From positions 445,974,219 to 446,038,218 of the forward strand of contig OX422211.1 of assembly GCA_949130495.1 (NCBI GenBank): a DNA stretch of 64,000 nt. Reading direction: 5' to 3'. The notes under the pieces are model-generated. The model ran no database searches. It worked only from the letters and a program-made list of their open reading frames with translations, and was not told the origin of the DNA. Both the position numbers and the translations under genes were made by a program. Positions 33,405-45,695 of the stretch are shown here, in pieces. Source of the stretch: Sambucus nigra (Eukaryota; Streptophyta; Magnoliopsida; Dipsacales; Adoxaceae). Numbering within the stretch: the stretch's first letter is position 1; each line of letters opens with the position of its first letter.

Positions 33405-34060
33405 AGGTGTCAAACCTGAGGGATGACAATCACTCTTGAATCTTCTAACCAATAGTTTTCAAATTTCAAAGTATATTGTGCAAGATCGTGCACAAAATCG
33501 TACAACTCACAACCAATAATACCATCATACAAATCCTTTTCCATATCATGGAACTAGGAATTCCATAACAAAACATTAAAAAACTCTTTATCAATATCCT
33601 CCATTAACTTGTTACTCCCCTCATCCGGTTAACCATCCAAACTTGGATTAGTCTTTCTTTATCTAAATAGTGATCATTTATGATATTGAACAATTTGCTT
33701 AACAATGATTCAGGGATAAGTGTGGCAGGTAATCGAAACTCAACTTTAGCATACCTAAGTAATGCCCCATTTTCATCAATATCTGAAACCCAAATTCGGC
33801 AATTTTGAACCTACAATCCTTCCACGTCTCTCCTTAGCAAACATCATTCCTCCGACCTATGACCTTTGCTGCGAATGGCACCACGTGACATTTTCTCGCA
33901 ATATCAGTTCCTACGATCTCCACTTCAGGAGTCATTTGTATTCCTTCAGCTGCAAATTCTTTTAGTTTGAATATCGACCAACAATCATCTTCTGATAGTC
34001 CCTCCAATAAATATGCTTGACGTGTCTCCATGATAGATGTAACCCTTCGCTTACAGGTGG
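33405..34060 (-). pseudogene. NLR pseudogene copy A(-), inverted NB-ARC segment
   Basis: On the - strand it opens METRQAYLLEGLSEDDCWSI and runs through IARKCHVVPFAAKVIGR, then frame-shifts through the LKLSFDYL region to the VHDLAQ-like block near 33490. It pairs with copy A(+) as an inverted repeat, by eye about 80% identical, with roughly 0.8 kb of loop. Confidence 0.78.
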
Positions 34061-34149
34061 TGAAAGATATGTTGTTTCATTGGTTTGCATAAATTCATCA
34101 AGATTTGGGTGGGAGAAACTTTTCTTATAGGTAAGACAAGACGTCAGTA

Positions 34150-34869
34150 TCAAAAAGCAAGAAGCACATATATAAATAGATGCCCCGATATGATCTTTTC
34201 AAAAAAAGTACTAAACGATTATACTGAGGATAGTTAATGTATAGTGTGTATATAAATGTAATAATTATGATTGATTTTGTTATTTTCAAATCAAAATAGG
34301 ATCAAAATGAATCCACAAATAATCAAATATGAGTATAAACATGGGTGTGTATTTGTTGACACGTAATCATTCATACCTATTTATAATTTTATACACATAA
34401 TTATGATCAATTATTCACTCTTTATTAATATATTCTTAACTTATTACAACCCAAATGTTTAGATTGATTTCTCTTGCCAATGTTTATTATCTCGTGTGGT
34501 GAACAAAAAGTGTAAATCAAGTGTGAAATTTAGAATTTAATTATTATATTATAAACATATAATTATCATGAAGCATCTCTCTCACATAAATACTTATTTA
34601 AGACAATTGAGATGTTCTTTAATTTGATTTATCATTACTTTTTAGTTATGCTTAAGAGTAAAGATAAATTATATTACAATATCACATGATAGCATCAACC
34701 TCCAACAAAAAGACTAAACTTATATTTTTTAATGTCGAGGATCGTGCGAAGTATCCAAATTAAATGCTTATTCACTAAATAATGGACATGTAAAAAGAAG
34801 TATCGAATACATTTCGAAGGATTCGCAAAATACCGATATCCGATACTTTTAGAAATTTGCATCATAGGT
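34150..34869. other. AT-rich spacer between NLR copies and LINE, unit A
   Basis: No coding signal. The same stretch occurs in units B (38850-39527), C (41750-42455) and D (51900-52670), so it belongs to the duplicated unit. Confidence 0.6.
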
Positions 34870-36180
34870 TACGGTGAATCTGATCATTGTCCCATTATCT
34901 TGGACACAAATTCCTTTAAGTAAGGTCCATCCCCATTTGGGCTTGAGAATATGTGGTTTAAGCATAAAGATTTCAAAGGATGTTTCAAGAAATTATGGGA
35001 TAACGGTAACATCCAAAGATGGGAAGGCCTTAAAATTTATGGAGAAGCAAAAACAATGAAACAAAAATTCAAGTACTGGAATAAGGACGTTTAGTTATAT
35101 TAGGACACAAAAGTGGGCTTTATTATATAAGATAAAAGTTATCGTTGATTTGGTGGTGGTTGGCGTATAAAGGGAGAGTTAAAGAATATATTTGAAGAAA
35201 TTTTCCTTCAAAAGGAAATTTATTGGAATCAAAAGGTTAGGGTTTATAAAGCAAGGGAGTGGGATTGCAATTTCAAACTTCTCCATCAAATTTCCAGTGG
35301 AAGAAAAGATTTTAAGTTGACATCTCAACTCTTGATGGCGAAGAGGATATAGCTAGGGTTGTAAAAAAAAACCTAAGCTAATCGAGCTTGACTTGTGTTC
35401 GTTTGAATAAAAGTTCATTCAATTTCAAGGTTGGCTCGCCAAATGAACAGATCGAGCTGGGACATTTTCAAGCTTGTTACATTAACGAACTACTCTCATG
35501 AAATAAATGAGCCAAGCTATACACATTTTAGAACGATTATGCTTTTTAAACCAAGTTTAAGCGTATTCGGCTCGACTGAGCTCGTTACAGTCTTGGATAT
35601 ATTGGACGTATTTATAATTTTTTTCAAAACGGTGAAAGCACTTGGTTGGAGAGAGAGTGAGAAAGGTGAGATTATAAGGGATTTAAGGGACCGTGAGAGC
35701 AACAATGCCCGAGTTCAAATGTGTTTTTAATGGCTCTTTGAAGAAATGTTTGGATAATTCAAAGGAGGATGTTATGAAAGTTTTTAGTGATCATCATCAT
35801 GGTGGGGTTGTCTTTGGTTAATTCATCGGTAATGGTCAATGGGAAACCTAGAGGGAATTTTAAGGCTTAAAGTGGGCATAGGTCAGAAGATTCTCTGCCC
35901 CCATCCCTATTCGTGTTAGTGGACGACGTATTAGGTTAAGTTGTGAGGAGAGGGTGTGATAGGGATTTGATTGAGGGTTTTAGATAGGGAGGAAAAAATG
36001 TGGTTTTCATCTTCAATATACGGATGATAACATTTTTTTTCTTAAGTGGAGATCGGCACAAATATCCAAATTTGAAGAAAGTGAGAGTTCTTTGGGAGTC
36101 TTCGATTTTAAAATAAACATGTCCAAAAGTGTCTTGGTGGGGCATTAATATAAAAGAGAGTTAGCTCGTTTGGCTCAATG
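34870..36180 (+). pseudogene. L1 LINE ORF2 fragment, unit A
   Basis: Broken frames show the endonuclease end, then WFKHKDFKGCFKK, a WNQKVRV stretch and later RT pieces (DDNIFFLSGDRHKYPNLKK, corresponding to the YADD-FF region) at about 36010-36080. Compared with unit D, several hundred bp of RT are missing at about 35800. A MITE-like insertion lies at 35353-35600. Confidence 0.72.
35353..35600. mobile_element. MITE-like sequence with GCTCGA motifs in the LINE
   Basis: It begins TAGGGTTGTAAAAAAA and is rich in GAGCTCG/AGCTTG-type motifs. A similar stretch occurs in unit D at about 53350-53610, and a related end (TTTTACAACCCTA) at 57840. The right border was not fixed. Confidence 0.5.
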
Positions 36181-36904
36181 TTATTGTTGTAAGAAACATA
36201 TACTCTACACATGTTGCTCTTATTATCAATAGCAAACTCCTTGTTTCTTTTTATACACAGTCTGCACTGGTTTATAGTAGACTCATCTCATCTGAAAAAT
36301 TATTCTATGGAGTTTCATGTCAGAAAGAATTCATGTAAATTATTCCATAATGTATTATGTCATATACAGTTTGTATTGGTAAGTAGATTCATCGCGAACA
36401 TTGTTTTTAAAAGATTCCACGGAATTATGGATAGCTTAAAAGCCTTTGAAATAATGTTAAATAGGTTTGTCGAAGGAGAATGTACAATGATTGTGACATC
36501 AATAGACTCCTAAGGTAGTCCACTCTCTCTCTCTCTCTCGATTGTTGACCTTGTCGTATCTCGTTTCTACATTTCCTCTCTTGCTTTTCCTTTCATCCTC
36601 TTTTTGTTGAATTCAACTTTATGTGTGTCGCATCCTTTACCTTTGTAGTTCGAGAGTATCTTATTTCTCGCAAGGAAGCACAAATTCTTCAAAATGTTCA
36701 ACGCATCTAAATGGCAATGCAATGCAATTCATCTCCAATCTCACCCACTGCATATCCAACTTTGTACTCGCATTTAAATGCAGATCCTACTTAGATTGTA
36801 GTAGGATTCTTTCAAAATCCGGAATTTTTCGTAAAGACCGAGGAATCCTACAATCAATCAAGATTTGTGGTATTTTTTGAAGTATACATACAACCAAGGG
36901 AAAC

Positions 36905-38035
36905 AAACATTGTTTTCATCACCCGTAAGCGAGGGTGACATCTATCATGGGAACATGTCAAGCACAATATTTGGAAGGCCTATCAGAAGATGATTGTTGG
37001 CCGATATTCAAACTAAAAGCATTTGCAGCTAAGGAACACAAATGATTCCCGAATTGGAAATCATAGGAATTAATATTGCAAGAAAGTGTCACGTGGTGCC
37101 ATTAGCAACAAAAGTCATAAGTCGGGGAATGATGTTTGCTAAGGAGAGACAAAGTGGGTTATAGGTTCAAAATAGTCAAATTCGGGATACATATGAAATT
37201 AGGGCCTTAGATATACTAAAGTTGAATTTCAATTATTGCCACACCACTTAAACAATATTTTGCATATTCTTCAATTTTCATAAAGGACCACTACTCAGAC
37301 AAAGAAAGGCTGATCTAGCATTGGATGGCCAGATTAGAATAGTAACAAGTTAATGAAGGATACCGGTAATGAGTTTTTTAATACTTTGTTATGGAATTCT
37401 TTGTTCCACGATGTCGAAAAGAATTTGCATAATAATATTATTGGTTGTAAGATGAATGATCTTGTGCACGATCTAGCACAATATATTTCAAAAGTTGAAA
37501 GTTATTGTCTGGAGTATTCGACCATGAATGTCAACCCTCATAACAATTGATACAATATTAGAGAAAAGCCTTGAAATTTGCACACATTATTCTTAAATGA
37601 TGATATCCAAACGACGGGATTCAAATGCTTGTGTATTCTGAATTTCGGTATTGCGCATATGTTAGGGATTAAATTTTTTTTTTTGCTATTTTCATTATGT
37701 AAGCCTTGTTATATAAGGGTCTAGGCCAAGAATCGTCATTTTTTCTTTTTGTCTTTTAACCTATTTTAAGTGTTGCCCTAGGCACACATCGCAAGGCTAT
37801 ATAAACTCTTATACACCGCCTAATATATCCCTCATAGTTGGATTATCACATTTTCATATACGGAAAGAAAGAGAGCTTGTTCCAATTTTGTGTTTACTCT
37901 CGAGCCATTTTTCAAGTTACGTCAAATGCACTTGAGGTAGCTCGAATTTTCATAGACACAACTTACAATTTTTCTCATATCTATTTGCAAGCTTACAATT
38001 TGCAGACGTTAAGACTCAACCGGTGCGAGTAGTGA
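36905..38035 (+). pseudogene. NLR pseudogene copy B(+)
   Basis: Same blocks as A(+): YLEGLSEDDCWPIFKLKAF at about 36970, DILKLNFNY, an open MNDLVHDLAQYISKVESY stretch at 37450-37500, and an LRR-like LQAYNLQTLRLNRCE at about 37990-38032. A deletion removes part of the spacer-side sequence near 37640. Confidence 0.76.
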
Positions 38036-38104
38036 AAGCCTGTCGTATTCTTCAAAATAATGTGTGCAAAGATCTAGCAATTTCTTTTAACATTGTCAAT
38101 TGTT

Positions 38105-38790
38105 TCACCAGTTGATTACAATGCTAGGTGTCAAACCTGAGGGATGACAATCACTCTTGAATCTTTTAACCAATAGTTTTCAAATTTCAAAGTATATTGT
38201 GCAAGATCGTGTACAAAATCGTACAACTCACAACCAATAATACCGTCATACAAATCCTTTTTCATATCATGGAACTAGGAATTCCATAACAAAACATTAA
38301 AAAACTCATTATCAATATCCTCCATTAACTTTTTACTCCCCTCATCCGGTTAACCATCAAAACTTAGATTAGTCTTTCTTTATCTTTATCTAAATAGTGA
38401 TCATTTATGATATTGAACAATATGATTAACAATGATTCAGGGATGAGTGTGGCAGGTAATCGAAACTCAACTTTAGCAAACCTAAGTAATGCCCTATTTT
38501 CATCAATATGTGAAACCCAAATTCGGCAATTTTGAACCTACAATCCATCCACGTCTCTCCTTAGCAAACATCATTCCTACGACCTACGACCTTTGCTGCT
38601 AATGCCACCACGTGACATTTTCTCGCAATATCAGTTCCTATTATCTCCAATTCAAGAGTCATTTGTATTCCTTCAGCTGCAAATTCTTTTAGTTTGAATA
38701 TCGACCAACAATCATCTTATGATAAACCCTCCAATAAATGTGTTTGACGTGTGACCATGATAGATGTCAACCCTCGCTTACGGGTGGTGA
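38105..38790 (-). pseudogene. NLR pseudogene copy B(-), inverted segment
   Basis: The reverse strand shows the GLS..DCWSIFKLKEFAAEGIQ and IARKCHV blocks and the VHDLAQ-like region near 38200. It lies head to head with B(+). Confidence 0.75.
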
Positions 38791-39654
38791 AGACAATGTT
38801 GTTTCCTTAATTTGCATAAATTCTTCAAGATTTGGGTCGGAGGAGCTTTTCTCATACGCTAGACAAAACGCCATTATCAAAAATCAAGAAGCATATACAC
38901 AAATAGTTGCTCCGATGCGACCTTTTCAAAAAAAGTCCTATACGAATAGACGGATGGCTAATGTATTTCGTGTATATACATGTAATAATTGTGATTAATT
39001 TTATTATTTTCCAAACAAAATGAATCCGCAAATTATCAAATATGAGTATGAACATGGGTGTGTATTTGTTAATATATAATCATTCATACGTATTTATAAA
39101 TACATACACATGATTATGATCAATTCTTCACTCTTTATTAATATCTTCTTAACTTATTACAACCCAAATGTTTAGATTTATTTCTCTTGCCAATATTTAT
39201 TATCTCATGTGTAATGAACAAAAAATGTGTTGATCCAGTGTGAAATTTAGAATTTAATTATTATATTATACACACATAATTATGATCAATCATTTCTCTC
39301 ACATAAATACTTATTTAAAACAATTAATATATTCTTCAATTTGATTTATCATTACTTTTTAGTTGTGCTTAAGAGTAAAGATAAATTGTATTACAATATC
39401 GAATGATTGCATCAACCTCCAATAAAAAGAGTGAACTTAAATTTTTTAATGTCGAGGATAGTGCAAAGTATCCAAATTAAATGCTTATTCACTAAATAAT
39501 GGACATGCAAAAAGATGTATCGAATACATTTAAATGCAGATCTTACTTAAATTGTAGTAGGATTGTTTCAAAATCCTGAATTTTTCGTAAAGACTAGATT
39601 TCCTACAATCAATCAAGATTTGTGCTATTTTTTGAAGTATACATACAACCAAGG

Positions 39655-40910
39655 GAAACAAACATTGTTTTCATCACCCGTAAGCGAGGGTGACATCCAT
39701 CATGGGAACACATCAAGCGCATTATTTGGAAGAAGCGCATTATTTGGAAGGACTATCAGAAGATAATTGTTGCCCGATATTCAAACTAAAAGCATTTGCA
39801 GATGAGGAACACAAATGTCTACCGAATTGGAAATCATAGGAATTAATATTGCGAAAGTGTCACATGGTGCCATTAGCAACAAAGGTCGTAGGTCGGGAAA
39901 TGATGTTTGCTAAGAAGAGACATGAGTGAGTTGGAGGTTCAAAATAGTCAAATTTGGGATACACATGAAATTGGGGCCTTAGATATACTAAAGTTGAGTT
40001 TCAATTATTGCCACACCACTTGAACAATATTTTGCATATTCTTCGATTTTCATAAAGGATCACTACTCAGACAAAGACAGACTAATCCAACTTTGGACGG
40101 CCAGATTAGAATAGTAACAAGTTAATGAAGGATACCGGTAATGAATTTTAATGTTTTGCTATGGAATTCTTAGTTCCACGATGTCGAAAAGAATTTGCAT
40201 GATAATATTACTGGTTGTAATATGAAGGATCTTGTGCACGATCTTGCACAATATATTTCAAAAGTTGAAAGTTATTGCTCGAAGTATTCGATCGTAAATG
40301 TAAACCCTCATATTTAAAACCTAACCTTGTATTCGAGTGAAGAAACAATTGATACAATACTAAAGAAAAACCATAATATTTGCACACATTATTCTTAAAT
40401 AATGATATTCCCACGACGGGATTCAAATGCTTGTGTATTTTGAATTTCGGTGGGCCTAATATAAAAAAGTTGTCGGATTCGTACTTTGATATTGGTGCAT
40501 CCAAAGCAAGGCAAGGGTATTTTGTCATTTGTGCATATGTGAGGGATTAAACTTTTTGTGGTTATTTTCATTATGTAAGCCTTGTTATATAAGGGTCTAC
40601 GCCAAGAATCGTCATTTTTCCTTTTTGTCTTTTAGCCTATTTTAAGTGCTGCCCTAGGCACACTTCACAAGGCTATATAAACTCTTATACTCATCTTAGT
40701 ATACCCCTCATAGTTGGATTCTCAAATTTTCATATAGAGAGAGGGAGATAGAGTTTGTTCCAATTTTGAGTTTCTCTCGAGCCATTTTACGAGTTACGTC
40801 AAATGCACTTGAGGTAGCTCGAATTTTCATAAACACAACTTATAGTTTTTCTCATATCTATTTGCAAGCTTACAATTTGCAAACGTTAAGACTCAACTGA
40901 TGCGAGCGGT
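39655..40910 (+). pseudogene. NLR pseudogene copy C(+)
   Basis: It shares the blocks of A(+). The IHHGNTSSALFGRSALFGR part contains a small internal duplication of GCGCATTATTTGGAAG at about 39718-39750. VHDLAQ-like sequence lies near 40240 and the LRR-like end near 40870. Confidence 0.74.
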
Positions 40911-40974
40911 GAAAGCCTGTCGTATTCTTCAAAATAATGTGTGCAAAGATCTACTAATTTCTTTTAACATTGTC

Positions 40975-41655
40975 AATTGTTCACCGGTTGATTATAACAC
41001 TAGGTGTCAAACTTGAAGAATGACAATCATTCTTAAATCTTCTAAACAATAGCTTTCAAATTCGAAATATATTGTGCAATATCGTGCACAAAAACGTACA
41101 ACTCACAAACAATAATGCCGTCATACAACTCCTTTTCTACGTAATGGAACAATGAATTCCATAATAAAACCTTAAAAAACTCACTATCAATATCCTCCAT
41201 TAACTTGTTAGTCTACTCATCCGGTTAACCATCCAAACTTGGATTAGTCTTTCTTTATCTAAGTAGTGATTATTTATGAGATTGAACAATATGCTTAACA
41301 ATGATTCAGGAATGGGTGTGGCAGATAATCGAAACTCAACTTTAATATACCTAATACCCCGTTTTTATCTATATATGAAACCCAAATTCGACTATTTGGA
41401 ACCTACAATCCATCCACGTCTCTCCTTAGCAAGCATCATTCACCCGATGTACGACCTTTACTACTAATGGCACTACGTGACATTATCTCGCAATATCAGT
41501 TCCTACGATCTCCACTTCAGGAGTGATTTGTGTTTCTTCAGCTGCAAATGTTTTTAGTTTGAATATCGACCAATAATCATCTTCTGATAGTCACTCCAAT
41601 AAATGTGATTGACGTGTCCCCATGATAGATGTCACCCTTCGCTTACGGGTGATGA
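40975..41655 (-). pseudogene. NLR pseudogene copy C(-), inverted segment
   Basis: Reverse-strand DYW/IFKLKTFAAEE-type block near 41550 and CARYCTIYF-like remnant of the MHD-side block near 41070. More decayed than A(-). Confidence 0.72.
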
Positions 41656-42454
41656 AAACAATGTTGTTTTCTTGATTTGTATAAATTCTTCAAGATTTGG
41701 GTGGGAGAAACTTTTCTCAGAAGTAAGACAAGACGTCATTATCAAAAAGTAAGAAGCACATATATAAATAGATGCTCCGATATGATCTTTTCAAAAAAAG
41801 TACTATACGATTATACTGAGGATAGTTAATGTATTGTGTCTATATACATGTAATAATTATGATTGATTTTGTTATTTTCAAATCAAAATAGGATCAAAAT
41901 GAATCCACAAATAATCAAATATGAGTATAAACATGGGTGTGTATTTATAGATATATAATCATTCATACCTATTTATAATTTTATACACATAATTATGATC
42001 AATTCTTCACTCTTTATTAATATATTCTTAACTTATTACAACCCAAATGTTTAGATTGATTTCTCTTGCCAATGTTTATTATCTCGTGTGGCGAACAAAA
42101 AGTGTAAATCAAGTGTGAAATTTAGAATTTAATTATTATATTATAAACACATAATTATGATGAATCATCTCTCACACACAAATACTTATTTAAAACAATT
42201 GATATATTCTTTAATTTGATTTATCATTACTTTTTAGTTATGCTTAAGAGTAAAGATATATTCCATTACAATATCAAATGAGTCAACCTCCAACAAAAAG
42301 ACTGAACTTATATTTTTTAATGTCGAGGATCGTGCGAAGTATCCAAATTAAATGCTTATTCACTAAATAATGGACATGTAAAAAGAAGTATCGAATACAT
42401 TTCGAAGGATTCGCAAAATACCGATATCCGATAATTTTAGAAATTTGCATCATA

Positions 42455-42859
42455 GGTTACGGTGAATCTGATCATTGTCCCATTATCTTGGACACAAATG
42501 CCTTTAAGTAAGGTCCATCCCCATTTGGGCTTGAGAATATGTGGTTTAAACATAAAGATTTCAAAGGATGTTTCAAGAAATTGTGGGATAACGATAACAT
42601 CCAAAGATGGGAAGGCCTTAAAATTTATGGAGAAGCAAAAACAATGAAACAAAAATTCAAATACTGGAATAAGGACGTTATTAGGATGCAAAAGTGGGCA
42701 TTATTAGATAAGATAAAAGTTATCATTGATTTGGTGGTTGTTGGCGTATAGAGGGAGAGTTAAAGAATACATTTTAAAAAAAATTCCTTCAAAAAATAAT
42801 TTATTGGAATCAAAAGGTTAGGGTTTATGAAGTAAGGGAGTGGGATTGCAATTTCAAAC
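42455..42859 (+). pseudogene. L1 LINE fragment, unit C (cut short)
   Basis: Very close to 34870-35290 of unit A, including MWFKHKDFKGCFKK in an open stretch at 42539. It is interrupted at 42859 by the LTR insertion; the remainder was not found downstream. Confidence 0.75.
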
Positions 42860-44750
42860 TGTAACACTTCGTATTTATGAGGATCTAGAATTTAATTAAT
42901 TTAGTGATATAGGATTTAATTAATCTGGAGGATTTCATTAAATTAGTAAATTAAGAATTTATTAATTCAGGGGTTTTTTTTAAATTCACATTTGCCGTAA
43001 TTTGAGGACGAGGTTGGAGCTTTTAGTAAAGTAACTCGGATGACGATTCTGAGTGCACGGTTAATTCCGAATAGGTCGAGATAGTCGGAAAAGAGTAGTC
43101 GGGGGGTAGTAATTGGGTTTCGGGGCACTTTTAGGCATAATCGAGCTCACACGGGGGTGTTCGGGTCATTTGGGCTTGGTCCATAAGCTTAATTTCGGGA
43201 TTAGCAATATAAAACCTACATTAGGGAGTTTGTGACAAACACAACTCAATAGGAAAACCCTAGTTTTGCGGAGGAGAAAAGAGGGAGAAATTGGAAGAGC
43301 TTTTGGGAGCCAAATCAAGAAGAGGGGTGTGTTCTTCGTAAAATCTTCGTCTACACCAAAGGAAATCAGACCCTACGAATTTATTGAGGCAAGTAATTAA
43401 ACTTGCTTTCCATTCAATTATAGTATTTCGATTCATATCATAGTGGGTGTGATAAAGAAATTTGTTTTGGGGAGTGAGTTATCATATGAAATGGGTTTTG
43501 GGGGTTTGAAGATATTATGTAGATTAAATATGAAATTGATGATTGATTGGGATAAATCATTGTTTAAATTATGTTTAGATGAGAAATACAGATGCTAGGT
43601 TCGTTGGTTTGAGGATTACGTAGTTGAATTTTGGAAGAGGATTTAACAAACCGTACAAAATCCGAATCGTTGAACAAAAAGATGATGAGATTAATATGTG
43701 ATGTTTAAAGGTTAAAATGATGATTATAACCTGTTTTAGATGCACGATAAACGTGGTGAATATCTGGGTTGTGTTCTGATAAGAAACTATGAAGGTTTAA
43801 GGTTATCCATGGCAGACAGCGTGAGGAAGACGAAAGGGCTGTAACACAGGGGTAGTTCGAGCGACCCAAGATCTCGCGCGAACGATCAGGGCAGTCGTTC
43901 GAGCGACGGTAAGGATTATTTTTTAAATGCCGATTTTTCCCCTGTTATCTTTGGAGATATTTTTAAGGATTTAACTAGTGTACAGAAAATAGAAAGATGG
44001 AAATATTTAGGGCCTTGGGAGGTGGATTTTAAGATATATTTTATTTCGATAGAGTGCCAATCTAAATAACTGGAATTGAGTGAAATAAACTCAAAAGGTT
44101 AAAATATGGACCAAGTTAGGGAGTCCGGGCATTATGGTTGAGTGACACCAATTGGATAAAAATTAATTGAGGTGAAATTCATTAAATTAAGGGTCGGGGT
44201 TTCGACTCGAATATTTTTAGGCTAACTGCTACGGGAGTTAGGCACGGGGTAACCGATTTAATTTATTATAGATATATATAATAAATTATCAAATATTAAA
44301 TTAATAAAAGAGTTTTACCTAATAGTGGGACTTGGTGTAATACATTCTAAAGGGTGAAGATACGGACCGAATGAGTCTGGGTATTGTAGTTGGGTGACAC
44401 TACTTATATAACAAAATAATTAATGTTATATTAATTAAATTACAAGTCGGGATATAGACTTAGGCTAGTGCTACGGGTGTTAGGCACGGGTCAGTCAGAC
44501 TTAATTAAATATATGTATACGCTTAGTGTGATAGTACATATATATATATATATATATATATTTGTGTGCTTTATAAATATCAGTGTGAATGATATTTATA
44601 GGAATACATACCCCTTTTAGTGCTGTCACAGGAGGCTGCGCGATGTGGGTGAATCATCTGGCTTGAGGAGCAGGGAAAGTATAGTCCCCAGGTCATATCG
44701 CCTAATATTTTATTGCGTGATTCATTTTCCGAGGTGAGACGCTTTGGCTG

Positions 44751-45073
44751 CGTTCGTTTGCCAGGAAAAGTGAAGGAAAATAACTTTCCTGCACTTTTTG
44801 TTGAGTACTTTTTGTTGAGTTTGGTTAGCAGGAAAGTTGTGGGAAAATGATTCTAAAATTTTTCTGTAGGAAAAGCATTCCCACAAAACACATCCTATAT
44901 TATAGGATGTGTTTTGTGGGAATGCTTTTCCTACAGAAAAATTTTAGAATCATTTTCCCACAACTTTCCTGCTAACCAAACTCAACAAAAAGTACTCAAC
45001 AAAAAGTGCAGGAAAGTACTCAACAAAAAGTGCAGGAAAGTTATTTTCCTTCACTTTTCCTGGCAAACGAACG
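44751..45073. repeat. Perfect 149-bp inverted repeat (hairpin) with 24-bp insertion in one arm
   Basis: The left arm 44751-44899 and the right arm 44901-45073 are reverse complements without a mismatch around the single base 44900. The only difference is a tandem duplication of 24 bp (TACTCAACAAAAAGTGCAGG + AAAG) in the right arm at about 45017-45040. Confidence 0.97.
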
Positions 45074-45178
45074 CTTTGGACTACTACTATTATTGTTGTT
45101 GTTGTTACAACTTATACTAAAATATTTACCAATAAATATTCACAATAAAATTCAAGGAAAGTTGGTATATTACCGTGT

Positions 45179-45180
45179 AG

Positions 45181-45248
<68 letters not shown>

Positions 45249-45290
45249 TGTTATTATTATTATTATTATTATTGTTGTTGTTGTTGTTGT
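45179..45290. repeat. (TTA)n/(TTG)n microsatellite
   Basis: More than 20 ATT/TTA triplets followed by TTG triplets. The flanking TTGTTGTTACAACT...ACTAAA block is duplicated on both sides (45093 and 45281). Confidence 0.95.
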
Positions 45291-45695
45291 TACAACTAGC
45301 ACTAAATTATTTATGAATAAATATTCACAATAATACCCAATATATGGATATTTTTACAAATTCAATGTTCAATTTTTTTATTCATATTTACTAATGTTTG
45401 AGTAAATGGATGCTTATTATATAAATCATATTTTCTGGTGATTGAAATAATAAATATATAATACTTATATTTATCGTAAAATTATAACTGTGTGTGTGTG
45501 TGTGTGTGTATATAATTTTTATTTTTTGTTTAATATTTTCTTGCAGTTTTCTTCATGTAAACCAAACGCAGACAATAAAATAATTTTTCTTTTCCTTCAC
45601 TTCACTTTTCCCGCGAATCATTTTCCCGCTTAACTTTCCTGACAAACAAACGGAGCCTTTGGGTATGATTCAGTTTCACTTTCGGGGAATATGAC

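Larger units (their letters stand above)
30150..36180 (+). repeat. Repeat unit A of the NLR/LINE tandem array
   Basis: It contains, in order, a flank with TTGTTGTAGGAAACATCTGC, an NLR copy on +, an NLR copy on -, AT-rich spacer and an L1 fragment. It aligns with units B, C and D. It is lengthened by the hAT-like insertion 30267-31401. Confidence 0.8.
36181..39527 (+). repeat. Repeat unit B of the NLR/LINE array
   Basis: It starts TTATTGTTGTAAGAAACATA, parallel to the start of unit A, and ends at a short junction CATTTAAATGCAG with unit C. It lacks the LINE. It keeps the unoccupied target (TAGTAGAC, 36275-36282) of the hAT-like element found in A. Confidence 0.8.
39528..42859 (+). repeat. Repeat unit C of the NLR/LINE array (cut by a solo-LTR-like insertion)
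   Basis: It starts at the CATTTAAATGCAG junction, so its 5' flank is shorter than in A and B. It runs through NLR+, NLR- and spacer into the LINE, and stops at 42859 where TGTAACACTTCG begins. Units A (35290) and D (53245) show the uninterrupted sequence GCAATTTCAAACTT. Confidence 0.8.
44746..45657. mobile_element. MITE with inverted termini and an internal hairpin (3-bp TTT flanks)
   Basis: Left end GGCTGCGTTCGTTTGCCAGG and right end, reversed, GGCTCCGTTTGTTTGTCAGG. Flanked by TTT on both sides (44743-44745, 45658-45660). Terminal sequence and 3-bp target fit a PIF/Harbinger-like or related MITE. No ORF. Confidence 0.7.
42860..45695 (+). mobile_element. Solo-LTR-like sequence, same family as 58298-61191 (3' end lost)
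   Basis: It starts TGTAACACTTCGTATTT, directly after unit C sequence, and follows the layout of the 58298 LTR: GGTCATTTGGGC...GG block, leader-like AGAGGGAGAAATTGG region, palindrome-like cluster at 43855-43907, then tandem duplication of a CTACGGG.GTTAGGCACGGG block (44230 and 44480). A MITE (44746-45657) is inserted, and the Athila-like LTR truncates the end. Confidence 0.7.

Noticed and set aside
45006..45299. 97-codon Tyr-rich ORF
   Set aside because: It is translation of the (TTA)n microsatellite.
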